Below are positions 8,341 to 15,975 of a stretch of 20,569 nucleotides of DNA, piece after piece. Source of the stretch: Rhodobacterales bacterium UBA5972. Its GTDB lineage: Bacteria; Pseudomonadota; Alphaproteobacteria; Rhodobacterales; Rhodobacteraceae. The stretch is taken from positions 392 through 20,960 of the forward strand of contig DJBQ01000102.1 of assembly GCA_002430125.1 (NCBI GenBank). Reading direction: 5' to 3'. Positions within the stretch are counted from its first letter, which is position 1. The number at the start of each line of letters is the position of its first letter. Under the pieces are notes generated by a model. That model did not search any database. It saw only the letters and a list, made by a program, of their open reading frames with translations, and was not told the DNA's origin. A program made the translations under genes and the position numbers.

Positions 8341-9246
8341 ATGCAGGATGCCCTTAGTGATGTAATGCAGCGTGTCAGATTGCGCGCCTGCGTCTATTTT
8401 CAACGCGATTTCCACAGCCCTTGGGCGATGTGCATCCAGAACACGGGCTATGCGCAGTTTCATGTGATTTCGCGCGGTCATTGCACGGTCACGGTGCAGG
8501 AGGTGACCCACAATTGCGCTAGCGGCGACATTCTGCTGTTTCCACGCGGTCAGGCACATGTTCTGGCCGATGCGCCGGGACGTCAGGCCGTACCGGGGCC
8601 GCAGGCAATGGCCTCGTTTGCGACCGACCAGCCGTGTTTTGACGGGCCGGGGCAGGCGGCGCGGGTCATCTGTGGACACTACGAATATCGTTTGGATTTC
8701 AAACATCCGTTGCTGGCTGATTTGCCGGAATTCGTACATCTTCGCACAGCGGATCCGGCCATTGATGATATGACCGCGGCGGTGCTGCCTTTGATCCTGA
8801 GGGAATTGGCGCGGCCCAGGCCCGGGCAGAACATGATCGTTGAGCGCATGGCCGAGGTTTTGCTGGTGCAGACGCTCAGAGCATATTACCAGATAAACCC
8901 GCCATCAGACGGGTTCTTCGCCGGGTTGAGTGATGCGCGGCTGGAACGGGCGATTTCCCGGATCCACCAAGACTATGGACAGCCCATGGGGCTGGCTGAT
9001 TTGGCGCAGACCGCGGCGATGTCACGATCGTCTTTCGCGCAGACCTTCAAACAAAAACTGTCGGTCTCGCCAGTCGAATATCTGGCGAAATGGCGCATGC
9101 TGGTGGCCAGCGACGTTCTGAAAACCACCAATCTGCCGGTTGCCGACGTGGCCGAGCAGGTTGGGTACCTGTCGGATATCGCCTTTGTTCGTGCGTTCAA
9201 GCGTGAATTTGGCCAGACCCCATCAGCCTTGCGCCGGCAGGCCTAA
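8341..9246 (+). CDS. AraC-family transcriptional regulator with N-terminal cupin sensor domain
   Basis: 301 aa from the ATG at 8341, which has ACAGGT 8 bases upstream. A TTG at 8314 is a less likely start. The N-terminal half (about 1-190) resembles the AraC-type cupin sensor domain: FHVISRGHCTVTV, then a SGDILLFPRGQAHVL turn at about 72-86, the usual cupin G-D-..P-H pattern. The C-terminal half (about 200-300) carries two helix-turn-helix units. The first is LADLAQTAAMSRSSFAQTFK; the second is VADVAEQVGYLSDIAFVRAFKREFGQTP with the family's GY-S-..F-R-F-K-G-P signature. It is divergent from the cupin gene and probably regulates it and itself through the repeats at 8240-8267. The inducer is unknown. 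The stop codon overlaps the nrdJ stop tail-to-tail by 4 bases. Confidence 0.88.
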   Translation: MQDALSDVMQRVRLRACVYFQRDFHSPWAMCIQNTGYAQFHVISRGHCTVTVQEVTHNCASGDILLFPRGQAHVLADAPGRQAVPGPQAMASFATDQPCFDGPGQAARVICGHYEYRLDFKHPLLADLPEFVHLRTADPAIDDMTAAVLPLILRELARPRPGQNMIVERMAEVLLVQTLRAYYQINPPSDGFFAGLSDARLERAISRIHQDYGQPMGLADLAQTAAMSRSSFAQTFKQKLSVSPVEYLAKWRMLVASDVLKTTNLPVADVAEQVGYLSDIAFVRAFKREFGQTPSALRRQA

Positions 9247-11510
9247 CCACACTTGCTGTGACCACATTCCAGACAGGTTTTGCAGCCCTCGACCATCTGG
9301 ACCGCATATTGGCCGCAGTTCGGACAGGCCTGCCCGCGGGGGCGTTCGCCGACTGCAATCGCCTCGGCATTCGGATGCGGGTCGGATTTCAGATGGCCGC
9401 CTTCTTCGATAAATCCAATGGCGATCATGTGACGTTCTATCACCCCGCCGATGGCCGCCAGAATTGACGGGATGTACTTGCCTTCCATCCACGCCCCGCC
9501 GCGCGGGTCGAACACGGCTTTCAGTTCCTCGATCACGAAAGACACATCGCCGCCGCGCCGAAACACTGCCGAGATCATCCGCGTTAGCCCCACCGTCCAG
9601 GCAAAATGCTCCATGTTTTTGGAGTTGATGAACACCTCGAACGGACGTCTGCGCCCATTGGCAATCACATCATTTATCGTGATATAAATCGCGTGCTCGC
9701 TTTCCGGCCATTTGATTTTATATGTGTTGCCTTCCAGTGCCTCGGGCCGGTCCAGTGGTTCGCTGATGTAAACCACATCGGCCCCCTTCTTGGTTTTCGC
9801 GACCTTTGCCGGTGCGTCAGACACACTTAGAACTGACCCCGTCACATCATTGGGCCGATAGGTCGTGCAACCCTTGCAACCGCTTTCCCATGCAGCGGAA
9901 TACACCTCTTTGAAATCGGCAAACGAGATATCAACCGGGCAGTTGATGGTTTTTGAAATTGATGAATCCACCCATTTCTGTGCTGCCGCTTGCATTTTCA
10001 CATGTTCAAGCGGCATCAGGCTTTGCGCATCGGTGAAATGGTCGGGCAGAGGGGCGTCGCCAAATTTTTCGCGCCATAACCGCACCGCATAATCCACAAC
10101 TTCTTCTTCGGTACGCGATCCGTCCTTTTGCAAAACCTTACGTTTATAAGAATAGGCAAACACCGGCTCGATCCCTGAACTGACGTTGCCAGCGTAAAGC
10201 GAGATCGTGCCCGTTGGAGCAATCGACGTCAGCAAAGCATTGCGGATACCATGTTTGGCGATGGACGTTTTCACGTCCTCATCCATGGTCGTAAGTGACC
10301 CGCTGGCCAGAAACTTGTCGCGATCAAAAAGTGGGAAGGCCCCTTTTTCCGCAGCCAGATTGGCCGATGCCAGATAGGCCGCCCGTGCGATCAGGTGCAG
10401 CCAGTGTTCTGTCTGCGCTGCGGCCTCGTCGCTGCCATATCGCAGGCCGGTCATCAGCAAAGCATCGGCCAGCCCGGTGATCCCCAGCCCAATCCGCCGC
10501 TTCGCCTGCGCTTCGGCCTGCTGTTGCGGAAGTGGAAACCGCGAACGATCCACCACATTATCCATCATCCGAACGGCTGTCGTCACAAGATCTGTCAGCG
10601 CGGTTTCACATACATGCGCGCCATCCTCGAAGGGAAACCAAACCAGTTTTGCCAGATTGATCGACCCCAAAAGGCAGGCACCATAAGGCGGCAAGGGTTG
10701 TTCACCGCAAGGATTAGTCGCCGCAATGGTTTCGCAATAGGCAAGGTTGTTTTGCTGGTTGATCCGGTCGATGAAAATCACCCCGGGCTCGGCAAATTCA
10801 TACGTCGCACGGGTGATCCTGTCCCACAGTACCCGGGCTGAAATGGTTTTGAAAACCTCGCCGTCAAAGATCAGATCCCAGCTGGCGTCATCTTTGACTG
10901 CCTGCATGAACGCGTCTGTAATCAGTACCGAAAGGTTGAACATCCGTAGGCGTGCCGGGTCTTGTTTGGCCTCGATGAAGGCTTCGATATCCGGGTGGTC
11001 GCAGCGCAGGGTCGCCATCATCGCACCCCGTCGGCTGCCTGCTGACATGATGGTACGGCACATCGCGTCCCACACGTCCATGAAACTTAGTGGGCCAGAT
11101 GCGTCGGCGGCCACGCCTTTGACAGCAGCCCCCTTGGGTCTAAGGGTCGAAAAATCATAGCCAATGCCGCCACCTTGCTGCATGGTCAAGGCGGCCTCGC
11201 GCAGGTTGTCAAAAATTCCACCCATACTGTCGGGAATCGTGCCCATGACAAAGCAGTTGAACAACGTCACTGATCGACCGGTTCCCGCCCCGGCCAGTAT
11301 GCGGCCGGCGGGCAGAAACTTGAAATCTTCCAATGCGTTATAAAATTTGTCCTGCCACTTTTTCGGATCCACTTCTTCGGCAGCCAACGCGTTCGCCACA
11401 CGGCGCCAGCTGTCTTCAACCGTTTGGTCGGTCGGCGTGCCGTCTGCCGCTTTGAAGCGGTATTTCATGTCCCAGATTTGCTCGGCAATGGGGGCGGAAA
11501 AACGGCTCAT
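9243..11510 (-). CDS. nrdJ: Adenosylcobalamin-dependent ribonucleoside-diphosphate reductase (class II)
   Basis: 755-aa B12-dependent reductase converting ribonucleotides to deoxyribonucleotides in the cytoplasm without oxygen or a radical-generating partner subunit. Seen: the reducing-pair cysteines Cys86 (LFNCFVMG) and Cys279 (YGACLLGSINL), the active-site NPCGE at 266-270 (Asn266, thiyl-radical Cys268, Glu270), and a glycine-rich QQGGGIGYDFSTLRPKG (111-127). The C-terminal cysteine tail (Cys729, 732, 743, 746, 749, 754) is a zinc-ribbon or reductant-shuttling segment. The length fits the single-chain alphaproteobacterial form. The ATG at 11510 lacks a clear Shine-Dalgarno, but MSRFSAPIAEQIWDMKYRF is the family's usual N-terminus. 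No NrdR box or cobalamin riboswitch is visible upstream. This enzyme implies a need for cobalamin. Confidence 0.96.
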   Translation of the reverse strand: MSRFSAPIAEQIWDMKYRFKAADGTPTDQTVEDSWRRVANALAAEEVDPKKWQDKFYNALEDFKFLPAGRILAGAGTGRSVTLFNCFVMGTIPDSMGGIFDNLREAALTMQQGGGIGYDFSTLRPKGAAVKGVAADASGPLSFMDVWDAMCRTIMSAGSRRGAMMATLRCDHPDIEAFIEAKQDPARLRMFNLSVLITDAFMQAVKDDASWDLIFDGEVFKTISARVLWDRITRATYEFAEPGVIFIDRINQQNNLAYCETIAATNPCGEQPLPPYGACLLGSINLAKLVWFPFEDGAHVCETALTDLVTTAVRMMDNVVDRSRFPLPQQQAEAQAKRRIGLGITGLADALLMTGLRYGSDEAAAQTEHWLHLIARAAYLASANLAAEKGAFPLFDRDKFLASGSLTTMDEDVKTSIAKHGIRNALLTSIAPTGTISLYAGNVSSGIEPVFAYSYKRKVLQKDGSRTEEEVVDYAVRLWREKFGDAPLPDHFTDAQSLMPLEHVKMQAAAQKWVDSSISKTINCPVDISFADFKEVYSAAWESGCKGCTTYRPNDVTGSVLSVSDAPAKVAKTKKGADVVYISEPLDRPEALEGNTYKIKWPESEHAIYITINDVIANGRRRPFEVFINSKNMEHFAWTVGLTRMISAVFRRGGDVSFVIEELKAVFDPRGGAWMEGKYIPSILAAIGGVIERHMIAIGFIEEGGHLKSDPHPNAEAIAVGERPRGQACPNCGQYAVQMVEGCKTCLECGHSKCG

Positions 11511-11617
11511 TGGATCGGTCCACTTGGCTTAGGAGGAAGTCAGAGGATAGACAGATCGCCTGTCCCGGTCAATCAATAGATCAGGATTTAGATAAGGATA
11601 TAAAAGCCACTCATACC

Positions 11618-12079
11618 CTAATGCGTCAGGAACCGCCCGCCTTTTTGCGCCGTCTGCGCTCCGTTTTCAAAACTGCAAACGCCGTTGACAAATACATGCA
11701 TGATGCCGCGTGCCTGGCGTTCCGGATCATCAAATGTTGCAGCGTCAATCACTTGGTCCGCATCAAACACCACCAGATCGGCCTGCATCCCCACCTCCAC
11801 CAATCCGCGATCCGTCAGCCCGAAGTTTGCGGCCGACATGCCGGTCATTTTGTGAATTGCTTGCGGCAATGTCAGCAAGCCCAGATCACGCGCGTAATGC
11901 CCAAGCACCCTTGGAAATGTACCCCAAAGACGTAGATGTGGTTTTTCGGTACCTGGAATGCCGTCGGACCCGATCATCGAGGTTGGGAAAGCCAGAATGC
12001 GCTGCAAATCTGCCTCGTCCATATCAAAATATATTGCTCCTGCGGGATGCAGACGGTCAACCGTTGCTTCGCGACTGAT
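11618..12079 (-). pseudogene. C-terminal remnant of N-acyl-D-amino-acid deacylase (D-aminoacylase)
   Basis: About 154 residues similar to the C-terminal third of D-aminoacylases (amidohydrolase superfamily, normally about 480-500 aa). Seen: RLHPAGAIYFDMDEADLQRIL, then MIGSDGIPG with the metal-ligand Asp, RLWGTFPRVLGHYARD, HKMTGMSAANFGL, GMQADLVVFDAD and a closing GIMHVFVNGV. The N-terminal HxH metal site and most of the barrel are absent. The frame stays open upstream to 12202, but family-like sequence ends at about ISREATV (12065-12079). Upstream of that it reads unrelated residues that I assign to the end of the insertion element. The first internal ATG is at 12022 (134 aa) and would give a non-functional product. 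The missing 5' part is not found on the far side of the IS, so a deletion accompanied or followed insertion. Confidence 0.8.
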
Positions 12080-12221
12080 GGATATGGTGATCTGCGGATT
12101 AGGTCCAAATCTTACAAACGAGCTTTGTTGGCTCGAAGTCCATAGCTGGTTTTTCCAATCCAGATATGTTCGATCATTGCGCCCATGCGGGTCGTCGCCT
12201 TCTCACACCCCCTTCACCGGT
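12080..12221 (-). other. 3' non-coding end of the IS; candidate bridge-RNA region
   Basis: About 140 bp between the transposase stop and the D-aminoacylase remnant. In transposase orientation it contains a hairpin CGAGC/GCTCG with 7-nt loop CAACAAA (about 12117-12133) and a TGG-AAAAA-CCA stem-loop (about 12147-12157). IS1111-type elements are known to encode a guide (bridge) RNA in this position. No such RNA can be proved from this sequence alone. The accidental open frame through it (12080-12202) has no recognisable protein similarity. Confidence 0.35.
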
Positions 12222-13256
12222 TCAGGTCGCTGCGGCACATGTTGTTAATGTTGCCACGGCCTGTGCCGGACCCCTATAGTTCTCATTCTTTGTCAGCTTG
12301 GCCGCCCAGATCCCGCGCGCCATCTTGTTGGCCAGCGCGATCGCCACGAGCATACGCGGCTTCCTTTCCAGCATTCGTGCCAGCCACGATCCCGCGGGGA
12401 TCGACTTGCGACCCATCCAGTTCAATCGTGACATCGCCCCGATGATTAGCAAGCGACGGATATCGGCCTGACCAGCCTTGGAGACGCGCCCTAATCGTTC
12501 CTTGCCGCCAGATGAATGCTGCCGGGGCACAAGCCCAAGCCAGGCGGCGAAGTCACGCCCGCGTTTGAAGTTTTGCATCGCGGGGGCGAATGCCTCTACC
12601 GCCAGCGCGGTCAGCGGGCCGACCCCCGGCATCGTTTGCAGCCGCTGGGCAGTGTCAGCCCTCGCCGCCATTTCCTTTGCGGTTTTTGTTTTGGTGTCGA
12701 TCCGGATCGTTTGTTCTGCGATCTGTTTAACAAGATCCTGGCATTCGTCGCGAACCAACGTGAGCAAGTCGCCGTTTGGCTCCTCCAGAATCGCGTCGAT
12801 CCGCTTGATATTGACGATCCCCTTCGGGATGACGTGGCCAAATTCATAGAGAACCGCGCGCAGGGCATTCACCAACTCGGTGCGCTGATGAACCAAGCGC
12901 TCCCGTGCCCGGAACAGCACTGCTCTGGCCTGCTGCTCTTGCATTTTCGGGGCAACAAAGCGCATCTCCGGGCGCTGCGCCACAATCAAAATCGCCTCGG
13001 CATCGGTAGTATCATTCTTCTGACGTTTCACAAAAGGCCGCACGTATTGCGGTGCGATCAGCTTCACGTCGTGGCCAAGCTTGACTATCTCACGCGCCCG
13101 GTCGTGAGCGCTGCCGCAAGCCTCCATCACCACCATAAAAGGCGGCTGGTCTGCCATAAACTTTCGAAACTGCGGTCGCGTAAGTTTCTTGCGGTATTTC
13201 AGTTGGCCCGTCATCAACGCTCCATGGAGTTGGAACACGGTCTTTGCCAAATCCAA
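12222..13256 (-). CDS. IS110-family transposase (IS1111 group), N-terminus frameshifted
   Basis: 344 aa when read from the TTG at 13256. The N-terminal DEDD RuvC-like domain shows Asp2 (DLAKTVFQLHG), Glu45 (MEACGSAH), and Asp82 and Asp85 (KNDTTDAEAI). The C-terminal Transposase_20-type domain shows MPGVGPLTALA (209-219), FAAWLGLVPRQHSSGGKERLG with the catalytic serine region at 248-249, and ERKPRMLVAIALANKMAR. Family members start about 10 residues earlier with TTIGIDLAK. Here the matching TLTTVG lies in another frame (about 13256-13271), and 5 bases appear missing between that segment and DLAK. In the current frame a stop (13263-13265) lies just upstream of the TTG. No ATG is found in the expected place. 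The first strand of the catalytic fold is therefore lost unless recoded, and the protein is probably inactive. Confidence 0.85.
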   Translation of the reverse strand: MDLAKTVFQLHGALMTGQLKYRKKLTRPQFRKFMADQPPFMVVMEACGSAHDRAREIVKLGHDVKLIAPQYVRPFVKRQKNDTTDAEAILIVAQRPEMRFVAPKMQEQQARAVLFRARERLVHQRTELVNALRAVLYEFGHVIPKGIVNIKRIDAILEEPNGDLLTLVRDECQDLVKQIAEQTIRIDTKTKTAKEMAARADTAQRLQTMPGVGPLTALAVEAFAPAMQNFKRGRDFAAWLGLVPRQHSSGGKERLGRVSKAGQADIRRLLIIGAMSRLNWMGRKSIPAGSWLARMLERKPRMLVAIALANKMARGIWAAKLTKNENYRGPAQAVATLTTCAAAT

Positions 13257-13311
13257 CGGTTGTTAACGTCTTAATGTTTCCGTAACCTCGCTTGGGGGAA
13301 GGACCCGGAAC

Positions 13312-13758
13312 GTGACACAAAAACACATCAATCTGGTCAAGCTATGCGTCGGCATCGACAGCCTTGAGCAATTGCGCACGTATCGTGCGGACAGCCGCAT
13401 TGCGGCACATCGGCGTGAGATTGAGGACATTTCAACTCATGTAACACGCATGTGGCCGAAACGTGCGGCCGAGTTGCTGAATGGCGGATCGCTGTACTGG
13501 GTGATCAAAGGCGTCATTCTTGCGCGCCAACAAATCCTGCGTCTGGACGAAACGATTGGGCCAGACGGTATTCGACGCTGTGCTATCGTAATGTCGCCTG
13601 AGATCATTCAAACCCAAGCTGCGCCGCGTCGTCCGTTTCAAGGTTGGCGCTATTTGGAACAACGTGACAGTCCACCCGATCTGGCGGTAAACCGGTTTGA
13701 AGACGATGCTTTGCCCGATGCGATGAATCTGGCCCTTGCTGAAATCGGGTTGCGCTAG
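13312..13758 (+). CDS. DUF1489 family protein
   Basis: 148-aa protein of a conserved alphaproteobacterial family with no established function. Seen: HINLVKLCVGIDSLEQL at the N-terminus, HVTRMWPKRAAELLNGGSLYWVIKGVILARQ (about 43-73), the most conserved core, and RPFQGWRYLE near 108-117. There is no signal peptide or membrane segment, so it is presumably cytoplasmic. The GTG start has GGAAGGA 8 bases upstream, and the N-terminus matches family length, so the gene is intact although the IS ends within a few tens of bases. Its original promoter may have been displaced. Its stop overlaps the stop of the ChaC-like gene by 4 bases on the other strand. Confidence 0.85.
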   Translation: MTQKHINLVKLCVGIDSLEQLRTYRADSRIAAHRREIEDISTHVTRMWPKRAAELLNGGSLYWVIKGVILARQQILRLDETIGPDGIRRCAIVMSPEIIQTQAAPRRPFQGWRYLEQRDSPPDLAVNRFEDDALPDAMNLALAEIGLR

Positions 13759-14300
13759 ACAGCGCCTGCCAAAATTTTCACCCGCGCTTCAAGCCAGTTC
13801 AGATCAGCGTCTTCAATTCCGAGATCACGCAAATGCGCAGCGGTGTTGTAAAGATATTCTGTGTTCGGCCCGCGCCCGCCGACCGCCTGAGCAATGATTG
13901 AAGCCTGCTCCTCTAACTGCAATCCGCCACAATATTGGGTATGCGCATCATCAATAACGTAACAAACGGCGTCCACAAATTCGCCAATACGGAACTCAAC
14001 CAGGTGTACTTCTTCAAGATATGCCGAAGAAATCAGCTCGCGCTCCCGCAGATAGGTAATCGTTACTTCAGCGTCCTTTGGTTCAACAAAAAACGCCAAA
14101 CCGTCGCAATAGGCACCTGCAACGCGATCCAGTGCCAACACCAATCCCGGTTCTTCGACTGACCCACGATGATGGATTGACCGCATGCAAAACGACCGCG
14201 CATATCCCTGCAAGCGTGCAATTTTCTGGTCGCTAAAGGGAAATCCCGGCTGCCATAACAGCGACCCATAGCCAAATACCCAAAATCCGTTTTGTGTCAT
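13755..14300 (-). CDS. Gamma-glutamylcyclotransferase, ChaC-like
   Basis: 181-aa cytoplasmic protein of the ChaC family, whose members degrade glutathione to 5-oxoproline and Cys-Gly. Seen: the substrate-loop motif FGYGSLLW (residues 9-16), RSFCMRSIHHRGSVEEPGLVLALD (36-58), and the family's YLxxRE motif as YLRERE (83-88), with Glu88 the probable catalytic base. A further family-like segment is CYVIDDAHTQYCGGLQ. The length is normal for the bacterial enzyme. The ATG at 14300 immediately precedes the conserved GFWVFGYGS. It is divergent from the DUF2125 gene (66-bp gap) and converges with DUF1489. Activity on glutathione is inferred from the family. Confidence 0.85.
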   Translation of the reverse strand: MTQNGFWVFGYGSLLWQPGFPFSDQKIARLQGYARSFCMRSIHHRGSVEEPGLVLALDRVAGAYCDGLAFFVEPKDAEVTITYLRERELISSAYLEEVHLVEFRIGEFVDAVCYVIDDAHTQYCGGLQLEEQASIIAQAVGGRGPNTEYLYNTAAHLRDLGIEDADLNWLEARVKILAGAV

Positions 14301-14366
14301 ACCTCTGGCCCCCGTCGCCCGGCGGTGTATAAACGGCCTTCAAAGCACGCGAAAGGGGCTTGAGCT

Positions 14367-15365
14367 GTGCGAAAACTGATTGCGTTCGTTTTGGTTTTAG
14401 CCGGCCTTTGGTCGGGCTATTGGTTTGTCGGCTCAACCGCCAAACATCAGGTCATTACTGCGTGGCTGGATGCGCGGCGTGCTGATGGTTGGACGGCCGA
14501 GTTTTCTGATTTCCAAGTGGTCGGCTTTCCCAACAGATTTGACAGCCGGTTCACCGATTTGCACTTGCTTGATCCGCGTTCCGGCATTGAATGGATGGCA
14601 CCTGAATTCGACATTCTGGCGCTAAGCTATCAGCCGAACCATATCATTGCCGTTTGGCCACCAGCGCAAAACCTAGGCTTTCCGCTTGAGACGGTTAGCA
14701 TCACGAACAGCCGTATGGTGGCGTCGGTGGTATTCGAACCTGACACCAAACTGGCCATTGACCGTACTTCGCTTGAGATCCGTAATCTGGAGTTACAGGG
14801 CGGCAGCGGTTGGCAAACGTCAATCGGCAGCCTCATCCTTTCAACACGACAACACCCGAACGTGGCCTTTGCTCATGACGTGGTATTCGATGCCAAATCG
14901 CTGCATCCAACTGTAAACCTGCTGCAAACCCTTGACCCGGCAGGCACCTTGCCGATGACCATTGAAGCGCTTTTTCTGGATGTGCAGCTGGATTTTGATG
15001 CGCCCTGGGACAGAATTGCGGTCGAGGAAGGAGCGCCGCTTGTGATCAAGATCACAGTCAATCGGATGACGGCTGCATGGGGCAAGCTTGGCCTTGACGG
15101 CAAGGGTGTGTTGAACGTCTCTGCCGATGGCCGAATTTCCGGCACTTTGGACGTTGCCCTAAAAAACTGGCCTGCCGTGATAGATCTGTTTGCGTCGTCA
15201 GGTGCTATTTCGGCATATATGGCCGCCACCATCAAATCGGGCCTTGGCCTGTTTGCCAGTGGATCGGAAGAGGATCCGTTGGCAACAACACTGACCCTAG
15301 AGGATGGGTTCATGAAACTCGGCCCGATCACCATTGGTCCGGCACCTCGTTTCATACGGTCATAA
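14367..15365 (+). CDS. DUF2125 family protein, exported or membrane-anchored
   Basis: 332 aa. The N-terminal hydrophobic segment LIAFVLVLAGLWSGYWFVG (residues 4-22) should act as a signal anchor placing the rest in the periplasm. Seen: the family-like start of the soluble part, with AWLDARRADGWTAEFSDFQVVGFPNRFD (32-59), DPRSGIEWMAPEF and ALSYQPNHIIAVWPP. The remainder is rich in beta-strand-like segments with alternating hydrophobics. The GTG start is supported by AAAGGGG 8-12 bases upstream. The function of DUF2125 is not established. It stands alone, with a bidirectional terminator just downstream. Confidence 0.82.
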   Translation: MRKLIAFVLVLAGLWSGYWFVGSTAKHQVITAWLDARRADGWTAEFSDFQVVGFPNRFDSRFTDLHLLDPRSGIEWMAPEFDILALSYQPNHIIAVWPPAQNLGFPLETVSITNSRMVASVVFEPDTKLAIDRTSLEIRNLELQGGSGWQTSIGSLILSTRQHPNVAFAHDVVFDAKSLHPTVNLLQTLDPAGTLPMTIEALFLDVQLDFDAPWDRIAVEEGAPLVIKITVNRMTAAWGKLGLDGKGVLNVSADGRISGTLDVALKNWPAVIDLFASSGAISAYMAATIKSGLGLFASGSEEDPLATTLTLEDGFMKLGPITIGPAPRFIRS

Positions 15366-15383
15366 AAACGCCATTCACAAAAG

Positions 15384-15415
15384 AAAAAGAGCGCCCGAAC
15401 TGGACGCGCTTTTTG
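15384..15415. terminator. Bidirectional rho-independent terminator
   Basis: Stem AGCGC (15390-15394) pairs with GCGCT (15406-15410). Inside it CC pairs with GG, across a small bulge. An A-run lies on the left (15384-15388) and TTTTT on the right (15410-15414), so it can end transcripts from both the DUF2125 gene (plus) and the convergent DUF6280-like gene (minus). Confidence 0.7.
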
Positions 15416-15435
15416 TAATAGAAAACCGATCTGAC

Positions 15436-15750
15436 TTATGCGGCTTCTTTGGCTTGATTTTGCCGTTCGCTTTCTTCGCGTGACAATGCCACCGAGGTGC
15501 GAACACCCCGACCAACGAATTCCATCATGCCTTTGACGCAGCGCTCGTTCGGGTCAATCCCAGCGCACATCAACACTTCACGCCCGTCACGCGACCGCGC
15601 CCAACGGGCGATCACTTCCGGGCCGTTGCCGTATTTTTTGTCATCGGCTATTGCATCATCCAACGCTGCTAGGACCACTGCGGCAAACAATTTGCGTGCC
15701 CGTGACCCCTGATCGTTTGAAAATGCGGTTGCATCAACGTAGTCGTACAT
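15436..15750 (-). CDS. Small conserved protein, DUF6280-like
   Basis: 104 aa from the ATG at 15750, which has AAAGGG about 7 bases upstream. The frame extends to 15837, but the added residues are lysine-rich and unconserved-looking. Seen: MYDYVDATAFSNDQGSRARKLF, then a helical AAVVLAALDDAIADDKKYG, RWARSRDGREVLMCAGIDPNERCVKGMMEF and a charged C-terminus. I recognise it as a small family widespread in Rhodobacteraceae; no function is known to me. There is no signal peptide or clear DNA-binding fold. Divergent from efp across 225 bp that contain a perfect palindrome (15844-15860). Confidence 0.7.
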   Translation of the reverse strand: MYDYVDATAFSNDQGSRARKLFAAVVLAALDDAIADDKKYGNGPEVIARWARSRDGREVLMCAGIDPNERCVKGMMEFVGRGVRTSVALSREESERQNQAKEAA

Positions 15751-15843
15751 ACGCTGCCCTTTCTTTTTGCTCTTGTCTTTCTCGCGTTCGGGGCAATATG
15801 GCGACTTTGAGGCGATTCGGGGGTGCAATCTCAACATACTAGA

Positions 15844-15860
15844 TATGCGTTTAACGCATA
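15844..15860. promoter_or_regulatory. 17-bp perfect palindrome, possible operator
   Basis: TATGCGTT and AACGCATA flank a single central T. It lies between the divergent DUF6280-like gene (start 15750) and efp (start 15976). There is no T-run on either side, so it is not an intrinsic terminator. It could be an operator for either gene. The rest of the 225-bp gap shows nothing I can name. Confidence 0.4.
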
Positions 15861-15975
15861 GCTTCTTTTTGAGTTACACCACCGCCACGCCGTGTCTGTC
15901 CGTCTTGCCAGCCACCCGTCTTACAGATATAGGTGCGCCGCGACCAGCTTCAACACTCTTTCAAGGTTTTTGAAC

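Larger units (their letters stand above)
12080..13290 (-). mobile_element. IS110-family (IS1111-like) insertion sequence, probably inactive
   Basis: The element is defined by its transposase gene and by neighbouring genes, not by terminal repeats, which IS110 elements usually lack. One limit is where D-aminoacylase homology stops (about 12080). The other lies between the transposase 5' end and the Shine-Dalgarno of the DUF1489 gene (about 13275-13295). That gives about 1.2 kb, with a short leader side and about 140 bp of non-coding DNA after the transposase stop. This geometry fits the IS1111 group, in which the non-coding RNA lies at the 3' side. I could not find convincing subterminal inverted repeats or a target duplication. 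Boundaries are estimates to within a few tens of bases. Confidence 0.7.

Noticed and set aside
11511..11617. Possible cobalamin riboswitch or NrdR box upstream of nrdJ, prompted by the B12-dependent enzyme and a small GACAG/CTGTC inverted repeat at 11550-11564.
   Set aside because: The gap is only about 107 bp, with no B12-box-like sequence and no NrdR-type palindrome; the short repeat is within chance expectation.
12516..13274. A 252-codon open frame on the plus strand across the transposase gene.
   Set aside because: Antisense shadow of the IS110 transposase; composition is arginine/histidine-rich and no domain is recognisable.
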